DNA from: Artemia franciscana
Lineage: Eukaryota > Arthropoda > Branchiopoda > Anostraca > Artemiidae
DNA length: 64,000 nucleotides
Assembly (NCBI RefSeq): GCF_032884065.1
Contig: NC_088879.1
Location: 24,228,038 to 24,292,037, forward strand
Direction of reading: 5' to 3'
The position numbers and the translations under genes were made by a program. A model generated the notes under the pieces. The model did not search any database. It saw only the letters and a program-made list of their open reading frames with translations, and was not told the DNA's origin. This document shows, in pieces, positions 1 to 10,916 of this stretch; the first letter of the stretch is position 1; every line of letters starts with the position of its first letter.

Positions 1-184
1 GAGTATGTAGTGAACATTCCCCCAAGTCCCTATATAAGTAAATTTTATTGTTGCTCTTAAGTCTGATTTTAATTGCTTCTCAAACTACCTGCTGTACGCA
101 TAGGGCATTGCTAATAAGGGTGGATTCTTTAAAAAGTATTTTGTGGCTAGGAATTTCAAATACATGGCTGTATGAAGCAGAATC

Positions 185-1733
185 AAAAGAAAAAGAAAGT
201 TATTCTTACTGAAAGTAAGCAGCGACATTAAAACTTAAAACGAAAAGAAATTACTTCATAATTGAAAGGGGCTTTTCCTCCTCAACACCCCGCTCTTTAC
301 GCTAAAGTTTGAATCTTTCTCTTAACTCTACTTTTTAAAAAAGTAAAAAACTTTAGCGTAAAGAGCGTGGCGTTGAGGAGGAAAAGCCCCTTTCATTTGC
401 GAAGTAACTTCTGTTCGTTTTAAGATTTAATGTTGCTCCTTACTTTCAGTTAAAAAACTAGTTTTTTTATTTAATTTCTGGACGTTTTTGAATTAATACA
501 TGTTTTGATCTTGGCTCTCCGCACATAAATAATTAAAATGAAATTTGTATATTATTTTTTCTTGGCTATCTCATAGGCTTTCTCATAGTTTAATTGGGTT
601 TCTCATAGTTTTAATCGGAAGATTTTGAAAAAAGAGCGAAGGAGGAGGCCTAGTTGCCCTCCAATTTTTTGATTACATAAATAGGCAACTAGAACTTTTA
701 ACTTTTTACGAATGTTTTCATTAGTAAAAAATATAACTAACTTACGAATTAACTTACGTTTTATTGCATATATGAGGAGGTTCAACCCCTCGTCAATACC
801 TCGCTCTTTACACTAAAGCTTAAATTTTGTCCCAATTCTTTAAGAATTGGGAAGAGAATTGAGAAGTTCGTTTTAAGTTTTAATGCTGCTCCTTACTTTC
901 AGTTGAAAAACTATTCATATTTATTTTTTCATTGTTTTTTAAATAATGCTTAAAAATCCTGAGCCCCTTCATTGAAATTCTCCTCCCCCATGACACATTC
1001 CTCCATGGAAAGATCCTCCCAAGTAACCCCCCTCCCCTCAACCCCCCCCCCCAAAAAAAAAAAGAAGGAAAAAAACTGAAAACCTTTGGTCACTTTCCAA
1101 TAACCATTACTATATGTAAACACAGGTCAAGTTTTGTAACTTGCAGCCCTTCCCACGGGGACGGTGGGGGAGTAATTCGTCCCCAAAGACATAGTTTTTA
1201 GGTTTTTCGAATATGGTGAATAAAATGGTTATCTCAGAATTTTGATCCGGTGACTTTGGGGGAAAATGAGCGTGGGAGGGGGCCTAAGTGCCCTCCAATT
1301 TGTTTGGTCATTTAAAAAGAGCACTAGAACTTTCAACATCTGTTAGAATGAGCCCTCCCACGACATTCTAGGACCACTGAGTCGATACGATACCCCTGGG
1401 GGGAAAACAACAAAAAAACAAATAAACAAGCATCCGTGATTTGTCTTCTGGCAAAAAAGTGCGAAATTCCACATTTTTGTCGATAGGAGTTTGAAACTTC
1501 TACAATACAGTTCTCTGACACGCTGAATCTGGTGGTGCATTTTTCGTTAAGATTGTATGACTTTTAGGGGGTTTTTCAACCTATTTTCTAAAATGAGGCA
1601 AATTTTTTCGGGCTCGTAACTTTTGATGGGACTAATCTTGATGAAACTTATATATTTAAAATCAGCATTAAAATGTGATTCTTTTGATGTAACTATTGGT
1701 ATCAAAATTCCACTTTTTTTAGTTTCGGTTTTA
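185..1733 (+). mobile_element. Family A repeat, long 5' copy
   Basis: This is a copy of the most abundant repeat in the window. It opens with a foldback hairpin (209-449, arms about 105 bp, loop about 35 bp). It then runs through the conserved body: a gctctccgc block near 500, a ggcaactag block near 680, a second inverted pair of ctctttac/gtaaagag motifs near 800, an ataaccattactatatg block near 1100, and a gataggagtttgaaac block near 1480. The last part, which in other copies ends in gtcgctccttac plus a stem-loop, is missing here, so this copy is 3' truncated. No coding capacity is shared with other copies; short open frames inside are not conserved. It is probably a non-autonomous DNA element of Helentron type, by architecture only. 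Confidence 0.8.
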
Positions 1734-2633
1734 TTTTACCAAATTTAGGAAATCCATGATTTCGAAATCATTGGTAAATGCAACTTACAGATTATTTTGT
1801 GTGCAGACTTTTTTTTGGATTCGCGGTGATCTATGAGATGGATGGGAGGTAAAGTATATTTGAGGTCTTATCGAAATTCTAATGATAAGCTACCATAGAC
1901 CCCTCCAATTTGATCAAAAGCCATACATAAAGATGTTTATCGACAGCTCTGATGTAAGATATGAAAGATCTTAGGCAAAAACGAAGGTTTACAAAATGAT
2001 GAATCTGTATCCCCGTAATAAACTTGAACTTGTCCGTTTCCCAGCCACTGTAGCTTATACTCATTGTAGTAAAATTTTAACATGAGTTTTTTGACATTTT
2101 TAGTTTGGCCCTGCCAGCGGCAATATTTTCATTTAAAATTACATTTTTCTTTTCTATACAAAATGACCATATTCGAGTCTGATCGTAAATGATCTGAAAT
2201 ACGAACATGCGATGATTTAGGCATATTCTTTCGGATCGGTTACAACGTCACAACGACTCCCATTGAAAACATTTTCGCAAATCTTACCAAAGAATGAATT
2301 TAAAATGTGTTTAAGGCCTCGCGTAAGTCCAGACATTATACTCCCTAGTCAATTCTTTTTCAGAACTATTATTCGAGGAGAAAATTAGAGATATTATTAT
2401 TCGAGAATTTTTTTGGGAGGATGGGGGGGTTCAACTCTTACAAAAGAAATACCAGGAAAACATGGGAAAATCAAACATTTCGCTGAGAAAACTAAGCATT
2501 TTACAATTTCCACAATTTGTGGAAATTACAAATAAAAAGTACATGTTTTCGGGTTTTTACTTTATGCAGACCGATTTACAAAAATAAATTTAAATAATTG
2601 CTCGTAGTGAAGTGACCAATTTTCTTCATTTTA
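1734..2633. other. Unassigned AT-rich intergenic stretch
   Basis: No gene, RNA or clear repeat structure was recognised between two oppositely oriented family A copies. A 61-codon open frame on the - strand (1879-2064) has no recognisable motif and no splice context. Confidence 0.5.
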
Positions 2634-3574
2634 TCAAACAGTTTGTGGTAACGAACTGTAGTAAGGAGTGACCCGGCTCAATAGTAACCAAAACTCTAAA
2701 AAATGGAATTTTTAATAGCTACATCAACAGAATCGCATTTTAATGCTGATTTTAAATATATCAGTTTTACCCATCTAAAGTTACGAGCCTAAGAAAAATT
2801 GTCTTATTTTAGAAAATAGAGGGGAACACCCGCCAAAAGTAATAAAACCAAAATTACACCATCCGATTCAGTGTATCAGAGAACCCTATTGTGGAAGTTT
2901 CGAGCTCCTATCCACAAAAATGTGGATTTTTTTCCAGGGGCGATCTTATCGAACCAGTTGTCCTAGAATGTTGCGAGCGGGATCATTCCAACGGAAATGG
3001 AGTTATAGTACCCTTTTTAATTGACCCCAAAAAATCCTCCCACGCTAATTATTTTCCCGCAGTCACTGGATCAAAATTCTGAGATAGCCATTTTATTCAG
3101 CATAGTCAAAAAACCTTATAACTATGTCTTTGAGGACGGCTTACTCAACTGAAAGTACGGAGCAGCATTAAAATTTAAAACGAAAAGAATACAGAAGTTC
3201 GCTCGTAAGCTAAAGTTCTAGTTGCCTTTTTAAGTAACCAAAATATTGGAGGGCAACTAAGCCTCCTCCCCCGCTCCTTTTTGCTCAAAGTGATTCACTC
3301 AAAACTATGAGAAAGCCATATAAACATGCAAAATTCGTTTTAATTATTCATCTGTGGAGAGCCAAAATCAAAAAATGCATTAATTCAAAAACGTTCAGAA
3401 ATTAAATAAAAAAAACATGTCTTTGAACTGAACGTAAGGAGCAACATTAAAACTTAAAACGAGCATAAATTATTTCGTATATGAAAGGGGCTGCTCCCTC
3501 CTTAACGCCCCGCTCTTTACACTAAAGTTTGACTCTTTCTCTCAACTCTACCTTTTAATACTGTAAAAACTTTC
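2634..3574 (-). mobile_element. Family A repeat, inverted, internally shortened
   Basis: It begins on the + strand with the family's terminal stem-loop (two 8-bp arms, cagtttgt and acgaactg, around 2639-2658) followed by gtaaggagtgac, which is the 3' end of family A read backwards. The block around the cccacggggac motif is absent, and the body jumps at about 3140 to a hairpin-arm fragment. The hairpin at the other end (from about 3428) keeps one arm and the loop; it stops at 3574 in unrelated sequence, so the second arm is lost. Confidence 0.75.
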
Positions 3575-4384
3575 TTATGTCTAGAAAGAGATTTCTTATG
3601 TCTAGGTCATTGACCTACTTACATGACTAGCTGCCTAGACAGGTATCCGACGATTCTGGGTGAATGACCTACATATTAATGTCAGGACGCGACTGGCAAA
3701 TATTTGTTCTTCACTGAATAAAAGCAATGTCCAGTTTTTATAATACTTAATATTCAAGTCGTGAAAATCAAATGAAAAAATGTTTCGTCTTTTGAAAATA
3801 TTGTTTAGTATTGGGGAATACATACAGTTGATACTAATAAAGTCGTATATATTTTAAGCAATGATAGGACAGCCCTGGGTTATCCATGACCCAACCCCAA
3901 AAGGCCCAATATCAACTTTTTTCATGTCTTAAAATGACATAAAATATACTTAAAATCCAAAAAATTCACTTGTAGCATTTTCGAAATACAAAATGAAGAT
4001 GATATAGATATGTTAAGCGTGATTTTTCCTATTAGAAAAATAATGTTTATAGTGACATTTTTTTTACTTAGAAATTGTTTTCAACTTTTATTTTACATGT
4101 CTTGAAATGACATAAAATATACTTAAAACAAAATAAATTAGCTTGTGATGCTTCTTATTAGAAAAATTATATTTTTATCTACACTTTTATTTTTATATTT
4201 TTTACTCAGAATTTTTGGACTGAATTTTTCGGACAGAACTTTCTTTTTAACTTGAAATTTTTTTTACTCAGAATTTTTAGGCTTTTAGCAGCTGGTTCTG
4301 TCAAACGATTTTTTTTTTTTTTTTTGGAAGGGTGTCATATAAGAATAGGTTTTGCTATTGATAAAAATTTTATTCAAGTATTTC
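3575..4384. other. Intergenic stretch with a diverged tandem pair
   Basis: No gene was seen. A segment containing the words tgacataaaatatacttaaa occurs twice, near 3935 and 4105, about 170 bp apart, indicating an old tandem duplication. A T-run lies near 4309-4325. Confidence 0.5.
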
Positions 4385-4515
4385 CAAATTCTGTTTGACA
4401 TTACCAAAATCTTGTCTGATATTATCAAACATCTTCCACAACATTATCAAACTCTCGCCTGATATAACGAGAACCCTCTATTGTATTATCAAAACCCTAT
4501 GGGGTATTATCAAAT
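4385..4515. repeat. Degenerate minisatellite, ~28 bp unit
   Basis: About five imperfect repeats of a unit containing attatcaaa followed by a pyrimidine-rich ending (ctctcgcctgata and variants). It grades directly into the CA/GA-rich block that follows. Confidence 0.6.
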
Positions 4516-5230
4516 TCAACACAAAAAGGTAGACACAGAGACAAGCAAACAGTCTCTCAGACGCACAGGCACAGAGAGAGAGAAAAAACTTATAAACACA
4601 CAAAGAAAGACAAAGAGACAAAAAAAAAACACCCACTCCGACAAAGAGACACAGAGAATGAGAGAGAGAGATAAAAATACATACAAACGCACAGGGTCAG
4701 ACATACAAACACACAGTCAGACACAGAAACATGCAAACACATGCGAAGACGCACAGGCAGAGTGAGAAAGACAAAAGACCTAAAAACACAGAGTCAAACA
4801 CGCGAAAGCACAAAGGCAGACACGGAGACAGAAAAATATCCACTCAGACACACAGGCACATAGAGAGAGGCAAGCAAATACCTACAAACACATGGAATTA
4901 GACACAAAAACATATAAAGACAGACACGAGACTATCAAACAGCTGCTCAGACACATTGACACAGGGAGAGAAAGAGAGAGAGGGGGGAGAGAGAGAGAGA
5001 GAAAAAAAACATTATAAACACACAGTCAGACACACACACACATACACACACGAAGACAGACACGAGTACAAGAAAACCGCCACTCAGACACATATGCACA
5101 CAGAGAGAGAGAGAGAAAAAAAACATACAAAGAAGGACGTAGAAACCAGCAAACAGCAGCTCAGACACACATGCAAAGAGAGAGAGAGGGGGGGGGACAA
5201 AAACACATACAAATACAGAGACTGTTTTGC
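4516..5230. repeat. CA/GA-rich low-complexity block
   Basis: Some 700 bp built from mixed gacaca, cagacaca, agagagaga and aaaaaac words with a loose higher-order period. The strand asymmetry is extreme: almost no T on the + strand. Open frames of 60-95 codons on both strands are by-products of the low complexity and are not genes. Confidence 0.85.
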
Positions 5231-5235
5231 GTTCT

Positions 5236-5637
5236 AATTAGCCCATGTTCCATCTAGGACCATTGTTTCGACACGACTGCTCTTGAAAAAAAAATAACAC
5301 ACATCCATGATGTTTTTTTCTGGTAAAATGCACGAAATTCCACATTTTTGTAGATAGGAGCTTGAAACATCTACAGTAGTGTTTTTTTATTTGCTGAATC
5401 TGACGGTGTAATTTTCATTAAAATAACTTCCTTTTTCGGGGTGTTTTCCCGCTTCACACAAATTTTCTCAGGGTTCGTAGTTTTTAATGGGTAACATTAA
5501 ACTTAAGTAATTATTTACATTTGGAATCAGCATAAAAAATAAATTATTTTGATCTATCTATTGTTATCAATATTCTATTTTTTTAAAATTGGCCGAGTCG
5601 CTCCTCTGTTATAGTTCGTTACCTCGAACTGTTTGAA
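5236..5637 (+). mobile_element. Family A repeat, 3' end only
   Basis: It matches the last 400 bp of family A: a block around gataggagcttgaaac (about 5353), a tgctgaatctga block, and the terminal sequence gagtcgctcc followed by the stem-loop cgttacctcgaactgtttga, ending at 5637. It is more diverged than most copies, so probably older. Confidence 0.7.
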
Positions 5638-5915
5638 ATTTTTCGGCTCGAATGTTTTGCACTGCAATCGGTGGATAAGACAATCGCCATTATCAGTTCG
5701 TGACATTTTGCCCTCTCGAAATGTTTTCGAAAAGCACTCTTTAAACTTTGCCATAAGGATTGGGGGCTGAGGGAGCAGCAAGCCTCACCCAAATGTAGGG
5801 CAAATTCGACAAATTTGTTTTATCTATTTAATCTAAACAAAGCGATGAATTGATATTTAAACGAATGTTTTATAAATCATTTGAAATTATTTGATTTTAT
5901 TTGTTCTTGTTTCAG

Positions 5916-6178
5916 GTGAAGACGCAGTTATTTTTGATGGAGTTTATATATTGCCGGAAATCCGAAGACAAGGATACTGTATGGCCCTCCTCGATTACAT
6001 TGAGTCACATTATGATAAAAGGAATATTACTTTTACAGCTCCTATTTCTAAGTCACTAACTATTGTCGTAACAAAGCACTTATTTAGAAATGAAAGCTTG
6101 CGAATTAAATATTGGATACTGACTGAAAATGGTGATAGGTTAAGTTTTTGGATTAGTACAATGAATAAGTGCACCTGA
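5916..6178 (+). CDS. Terminal coding exon, possible FAM169-like GNAT-fold protein
   Basis: The exon starts after a strong acceptor (ttgttcttgtttcag, AG at 5914-5915) and ends at TGA 6176-6178, followed 88 bp later by an AATAAA signal. About 87 residues are encoded, entering with two bases of a split codon (phase 1 intron). The segment FDGVYILPEIRRQGYCMALL has the beta strand, R-x-x-G-like turn and following helix of GNAT acetyltransferase motif A. A later API-S-KS stretch and a final W-rich stretch resemble the order seen in FAM169 (SLAP75-type) proteins, as I recall them. That family link is an inference from motif order. Upstream exons were not found; the preceding 280 bp are intron and a family A 3' end. 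Splice site, stop and poly(A) signal together make this the best-supported host exon here. Confidence 0.6.
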
Positions 6179-6265
6179 AAATATGGTGAAAGTCTTGATT
6201 TTAAAAATTCTGAGTTGTCTTGGAATAAGAGTTGAGTAATTTTGTATTAAGATTTTAGTAAAAAT

Positions 6266-6271
6266 AATAAA
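6266..6271 (+). promoter_or_regulatory. Poly(A) signal AATAAA
   Basis: A canonical AATAAA lies 88 bp after the stop codon of the exon ending at 6178, followed by a gttgtctt GT-rich stretch. It fits the 3' end of that transcript. Confidence 0.55.
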
Positions 6272-6835
6272 GAGGTTGTCTTTCTAAATTTTAGGAAAAG
6301 ATAGCCAGTACCATAGTTTTGTTCAAAAAAAAGATAAAAAGAACTGAGCAAAATACTGAGATGATCATTTTCTGAATTAGGTCATTAAGAAACACCCAGT
6401 TTCAAGATGTCAGTGAAAGAGGTTCCTCACATTGCAGTAACAAATACTAAAAGGCATATTAGACATAAAAAAATACACGAATATGATGAGGATCATTGAG
6501 GGCAAAAGAAAATACTATTAGTCAAACATATCGTTGGCCCTCACTTTACGTATTATAAATGAATTCGATACTGAAATTTAGTAAGTTTTCAAAAATCAGT
6601 TCAACTATTAATACAACAGATGTAAATTTGACATCACATTGCGAAAAATATAGATTATCGTTCCATTTACTCCACCAATTAACGAATAAGTAGGTTTTGC
6701 CGTTTTTATTTCAATTTTTAGGAAACTTTCAATGTTGTTGATTTTTTTACCAACGAATTCTTAATTAACTGGAAAATTCACTATGAAGCAACTATTAAGA
6801 ATTCTTCTTTTTCAGATATCTACAAAAAATTTCTG
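6272..6835. other. Intergenic stretch, nothing recognised
   Basis: AT-rich sequence between the 3' end of the 5.9-kb exon and the next family A copy. No exon, repeat array or RNA was recognised. Confidence 0.5.
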
Positions 6836-7995
6836 GAAAAACAAGTTTTTTTTCAAATGAAAATAAGGAACAACATTTAAACCTGAAAAGAACGGAAATT
6901 ATTGCGTATATGAGGCTGGTCACCCCGTTTTCAGCGCCTTGCTCCTCAAGCTAGAATTTTTAGTACTTTTAAAAAAGCTTCCTGTTGTTCTAACTAAATG
7001 AACCTTGTGTTTCAGGAGTCGTTCTTGGAGAATTGGTACAAAATTTGAACTTTAGTGTAATAAACTAGGTGTTGAAGAGGGGGCAACCCCTAGTATACGT
7101 AATAATTTTTTCCGTCTTAAGTTTTAATGTTACCCCTTACTTTCAGTCGGAAAAAACTTTTTTTTTAATTTAATTTCTTATTCTTTTTTAAATAATGCCA
7201 GGAAGTTCGGCTCTTCCTCCACAGAAAATCCCGTCTACCCAGGGATACATCCTCTAGACAATTTGATTCTGGTAAAAATTTACCCCGGACAATTAGCCTA
7301 CCTTTAACATTTTTATGCGTAAAACTGAGTCGGCAAAGAGAAAGCATGACATAAAAAGAACTACGTTTAGGAAATCTGGCAGATTCTCCCATTGTAATGT
7401 TTACCCTGAAAAATTCATCCCCTGGAAACTTCCTTCCCCTTGGTAAAATTCTCCCCGTGGAAAAACCACTGAGCAGAAATATCCCTCCCCCCCATCCGAA
7501 AAATGTCTACACGCTTCCCAATAACAAATACTATGTGTAAATAATGGGCAAATTTTATAACTTAAAGACCTTTCCCCAGGCGCTTTGGGGGTCATGTTAT
7601 TTTCAAAGGCACAGTTATTCGGGTTTTCAATTATACTGAAAAAAAAATTCGTATCTCAAAATTTTGAACGGACGATTTTTGAACGAAAAAGGGCGTGGGA
7701 GGGGGCCTAGTTGCCCTTCAATCTTTTTGGTCGTTTAAAAAGTGCAGTTAGGGGGTAAAAAAAGAAACTAATAAATACGTATCCGTGAACTTTCTTATTG
7801 CAGAAAATACAAAATTTCACATTTCTGCAGATAGGAGCTTGAAACCTCTGCAATAGAGTTCTTTGATATTCTGAATCTGATGGTGTAATTTGCATTTAGA
7901 TCCTTTGACTTTTATGGGGTGTGCCCCCCTTTTTTCGAAAATCAGGCAAATTTTCTTAGGCTCTCAGCCTTTTGATGGGCAATTTATATGATTCT
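6836..7995 (+). mobile_element. Family A repeat, 3' truncated, degraded hairpin
   Basis: It starts with the family's aaaaacaag leader and a degraded hairpin whose arms no longer pair well, then follows the body order to the block ending tttgatgggcaat near 7983. The terminal 200 bp are absent; the sequence passes straight into the ankyrin fragment. Confidence 0.7.
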
Positions 7996-8029
7996 GATGC
8001 CAAATATGCAGTCGGTGGAAGATGACAGG

Positions 8030-8567
8030 AAGGAAGTTTTTTTTAGAAATTGGTAATTACTAGTTTCAAAAGGCGTCATCGCTATGGATGATGAAAAGTC
8101 AACACTTTTACATGTAGGTATTCCGCAAGATAATTCAAAAATTAATAAGTTATTTAAATACTGTGGAGCAGGTATTGATGTCCTGAATCTTCATTAAAAA
8201 ACACCTTTACATCTTGCTTTTAGTTGCAGTAAGCTAAAAAATAGTCAGTTATTGCTTTCGATACTTTTGAGGCATCCCATCGAGGCCAAGGACAGTTTAA
8301 AGCAAACAGGTTTGCATCATGCTGTTCAACAACAACAAAGATCTTAGTATTTGGAAACTTTTAGTGGCATATGGTGCAACTATTGATTCCACAGATATTT
8401 GGGAAAGAATTGCTTTATATGTAGCTGCTGAATGGCTAAAGGTTTGTTAGTTTTTAGTATCAAAAGGTGCACTAACAGATGACAAGGAAATTTGGAACAT
8501 TACATTTTTACACCAGGCTGTTGTAAATGGCAATCTATCCGTTTTCCAGTTGCTGGTTTCAAAATGT
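8030..8567 (+). pseudogene. Ankyrin-repeat gene fragment (broken)
   Basis: Translation of the + strand gives successive ankyrin-type motifs: LLVSKG, STLLHVG, KTPLHLAF, TGLHHAV, LLVAYGATID, IALYVAAE, TFLHQAV and FQLLVSKM, spaced about 30-35 residues apart as in ANK helix-loop-helix units. About five repeats are discernible. At least two in-frame stops and at least one frameshift (between TGLHHAV and LLVAYGATID) break it, and no intron is evident. On the left it abuts a truncated family A copy; on the right its last codons join the 3' terminal 130 bp of family S with no spacer. This suggests a captured or retro-copied host (or parasite) ankyrin gene piece carried by a mobile element. The source gene is unknown. 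Confidence 0.75.
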
Positions 8568-8700
8568 ATTAAGCCTCTGATTTTCCTTTTATACCAATCT
8601 ATTGATTCTTAGAATTTTGTTAGAGCTCATACCATGTGAACTCCTGGCTCATAGCTCTTCTTGCCTCGTCACAAGTGCCATATGAGCTCTTAGCTCTTGC
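8568..8700 (+). mobile_element. Family S element, 3' terminal segment
   Basis: It is about 90% identical by eye to 13950-14082, the 3' end of the full family S element: aagcctctgattttcc, then a cataccatgtg block, the subterminal word caagtgccata, and the final agctcttg. Confidence 0.75.
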
Positions 8701-8705
8701 TGTTG

Positions 8706-9009
8706 CTAGGAGCCTGAAACTTCTACTGTAGGGTTCTCTGATACGCTGAATCTGATGATGTGATTTTTGTTAAGATTCTATGAATTTTAAGGGGTATATC
8801 CCCCTATTTTCTAAAATAAGGCGAATTTTCTCAGGCTCGTAACTATTGATGGGTAAATCTAAACTTAATAAAAGGTATATTTTTAAAACCAGCACTAAAA
8901 TGCAATTCTTTTGACGTAAGTATTGTTATAAAAATTCCGTTTTTTAGAGTTTCGGGCACTATTGAGCCGGGTCGCTCCTTACTACAGCTCGTTACCACGA
9001 ACTGTTTGA
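8706..9009 (+). mobile_element. Family A repeat, intact 3' terminus
   Basis: It covers taggagcctgaaac to the terminal gtcgctccttactacag plus stem-loop (ctcgttaccacgaactg) and tttga, ending at 9009. It follows the family S end at 8700 with a few bases between, consistent with S having inserted in an A copy. Confidence 0.75.
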
Positions 9010-9575
9010 AAATCATAATATGTCATTTACCTGACTTTAAGTTAAATCAGCACCATCTGTTGTAAACTATAAGAGGTTGTAAACATAGGAAATCACTTGA
9101 TAATTATTCTAAAATTTATAGGATGCCTACATATTAAGCAAATCAAATGTTTATTTTCGTGTAGTGGGGTAAACAAAGACGTTATAGTGATTTTTGTTAA
9201 TTAACGAAATTAACGAAACGTAGCTATGTTACTACTTTACGTTAACTAACGTGAAGTTAATTTCCTTTCTTTTCATTCTTTCTTATGCAAATTAATGAGT
9301 TCGCTTGAGTTTGGACCTTAAAAAAACGTATTCTATGACATTGGACGCTAGGGCCAGTTGTAATTTTGTCTCTCTTTGTGAAATAAAAAGAAAAATTTGA
9401 TGAATTTTTCAATCAACCATCTCAGTTAAATTTTACAATTTCAATTCAAACAATCAAAGCATTCGATCCAATTTATTGAATTTATTATGAGCTGATATCT
9501 CTGCAAGACCAAGCGATGATCAGAACAAACAACTACTGAAAAGGTCATTTTAAACAAATGAAGGATAGTTACTAC
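9010..9575. other. Intergenic stretch with ACGTTAACTAACGT palindrome
   Basis: No gene seen. Around 9190-9260 there are overlapping short palindromes built from acgttaac/gttaacgt words. The rest is plain AT-rich sequence. Confidence 0.4.
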
Positions 9576-9790
9576 AACTATTACTAAAACCTCACCGCAG
9601 CAACAAGCCACCTGACGCCCACGCAGCTACGCACGCTCCTCCTCCATCCCAATCTATTCAAGGCTTCCCTCTTTACACCCTCCCAGGAAGTTCACAGTTT
9701 CCTTAAATGTTTGTTTATGACATCCTCCCACCACAACCGCAGCCGATATGCTTTCCCGTTAGTTACACTACAGAAAAACAGAATTTACTT
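9576..9790 (-). mobile_element. LINE (RTE-like, family B) 3' tail
   Basis: The - strand reads W-E-D-V-I-N-K, then SWEGVKREALNRLGWRRSV, then RSCVGVRWLVAAVR. This is the C-terminal tail of a non-LTR retrotransposon reverse transcriptase polyprotein. The same tail recurs in this window at 15.7-16.5, 24.8-25.2, 41.0-41.4 and 59.0-59.4 kb. Only the end is present, as expected of a 5'-truncated insertion. One in-frame stop lies between the two quoted blocks. Confidence 0.75.
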
Positions 9791-10280
9791 AAAAAACTTT
9801 TCAGTCATATTTTTCACTTTTTTATACCCTACGTCTATTCTCATACTTCCAAATCATTCTTTATGGATTCTTGAAATTCTAGGTTAATTAATTTACATTG
9901 TTTTCTTATACAGAAAGAAAAGCGAACACAAAACCATGCAAGCTTGACATATGTTGTACGGTTGTTATCATGAAATCATATTTTTAGGGTTTTTGGCTTT
10001 ACCTTTTTTTAGTCAATGTTTACCTGATTTTAATACTTTAGCTCTATTCTGATGGTTCAAAAATTCTTGCGCACAGATTTTCACGTTTTTAACTTATTTA
10101 CTCATGTGGAACAAATAAACACATATAAAAAAGACAATTGGCCTTATATACAGAAAACAGCAGTAAATAAAATAAAATTGCAAAAAATAAAACTATTTTT
10201 CCCAAAGGAAAATAGAAACGACGACAACTTACCCCCAACGATCAAAGGAATTGATATCCCATAAAATTCCTTGCACAAAT
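9791..10280. other. Intergenic stretch, nothing recognised
   Basis: AT-rich; a 70-codon open frame at 10052-10264 on the + strand has no recognisable domain or splice context. Confidence 0.4.
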
Positions 10281-10905
10281 ATTCTATGATCGTACATCGC
10301 TAAAAAGAAAAGAAATTTATCAAGGAGGCACACTCGTGCCTCTTTAAAGAGGCGAACCACGACAATGTTAAGCGATCTTCGGTTCCAGGGGTCGCAGAGG
10401 GATGGGGAGGGATGCATTTCGTAGCCCGAGCTCCAACTAAGAAACCTACCAAATTTCATCCCCCTCCGACTTTTCCTTCATGGGGAAAATCTGGCCGAAA
10501 GTTTCGACCCCACCCCCCACCCCCCTTTAACGTTGTCCGATTGGGCTGAAATTCACAAGTTAAGGTCCCCTAGGGTCCAGGAGCTTATCCGCGAAATTTC
10601 AGCTCGATCCGATAACTCCTTCCCTGTTTTCCAGAAACCACGCATAGCCACTTAATGTTCATGTTCTTCTTTTGTTTGTTTTTTTCGCCACGCCTACAGG
10701 TCACAGCCGACATCGGATCTGGGTGTATGAAGACTCATTCGACGCGGAATTCTCCAAGTAATTTTCCTGGAAAGTTTCGTCGGAAAATCTTAACCCCCCG
10801 ATTTTCTAGCTTGGAATAACCTATTTCCCCATAAGAGCCCATGTTAATTTTTGAGATTCTTAAAAGTTATTTAAAAGTTTTATTTATACACATGCAGGTA
10901 TTTCG
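10281..10905. other. GC-richer unclassified repeat-like segment upstream of tRNA
   Basis: Distinctly richer in C and G than its surroundings, with C-runs (10508-10530). Around 10535-10612 it has an imperfect inverted pair (ccgattgggctgaaatt and aatttcagctcgatccgat) centred on a ccctaggg palindrome. A short hairpin, gaggcacactcgtgcctc, lies near 10324. It looks like part of a repeat family but only this copy is present. Confidence 0.4.
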
Positions 10906-10916
10906 ACTTCAAACAT

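Noticed and set aside
1333-1540. Frames of about 60-65 codons within family A, also seen at 7707, 16737 and 17073
   Set aside because: They fall on the same repeat but differ in frame, start and length between copies, so there is no conserved protein.
4481-5237. Open frames of 70-95 codons on both strands
   Set aside because: They consist of T/H/E/R or S/L/V repeats forced by the CA/GA low complexity and have no gene context.
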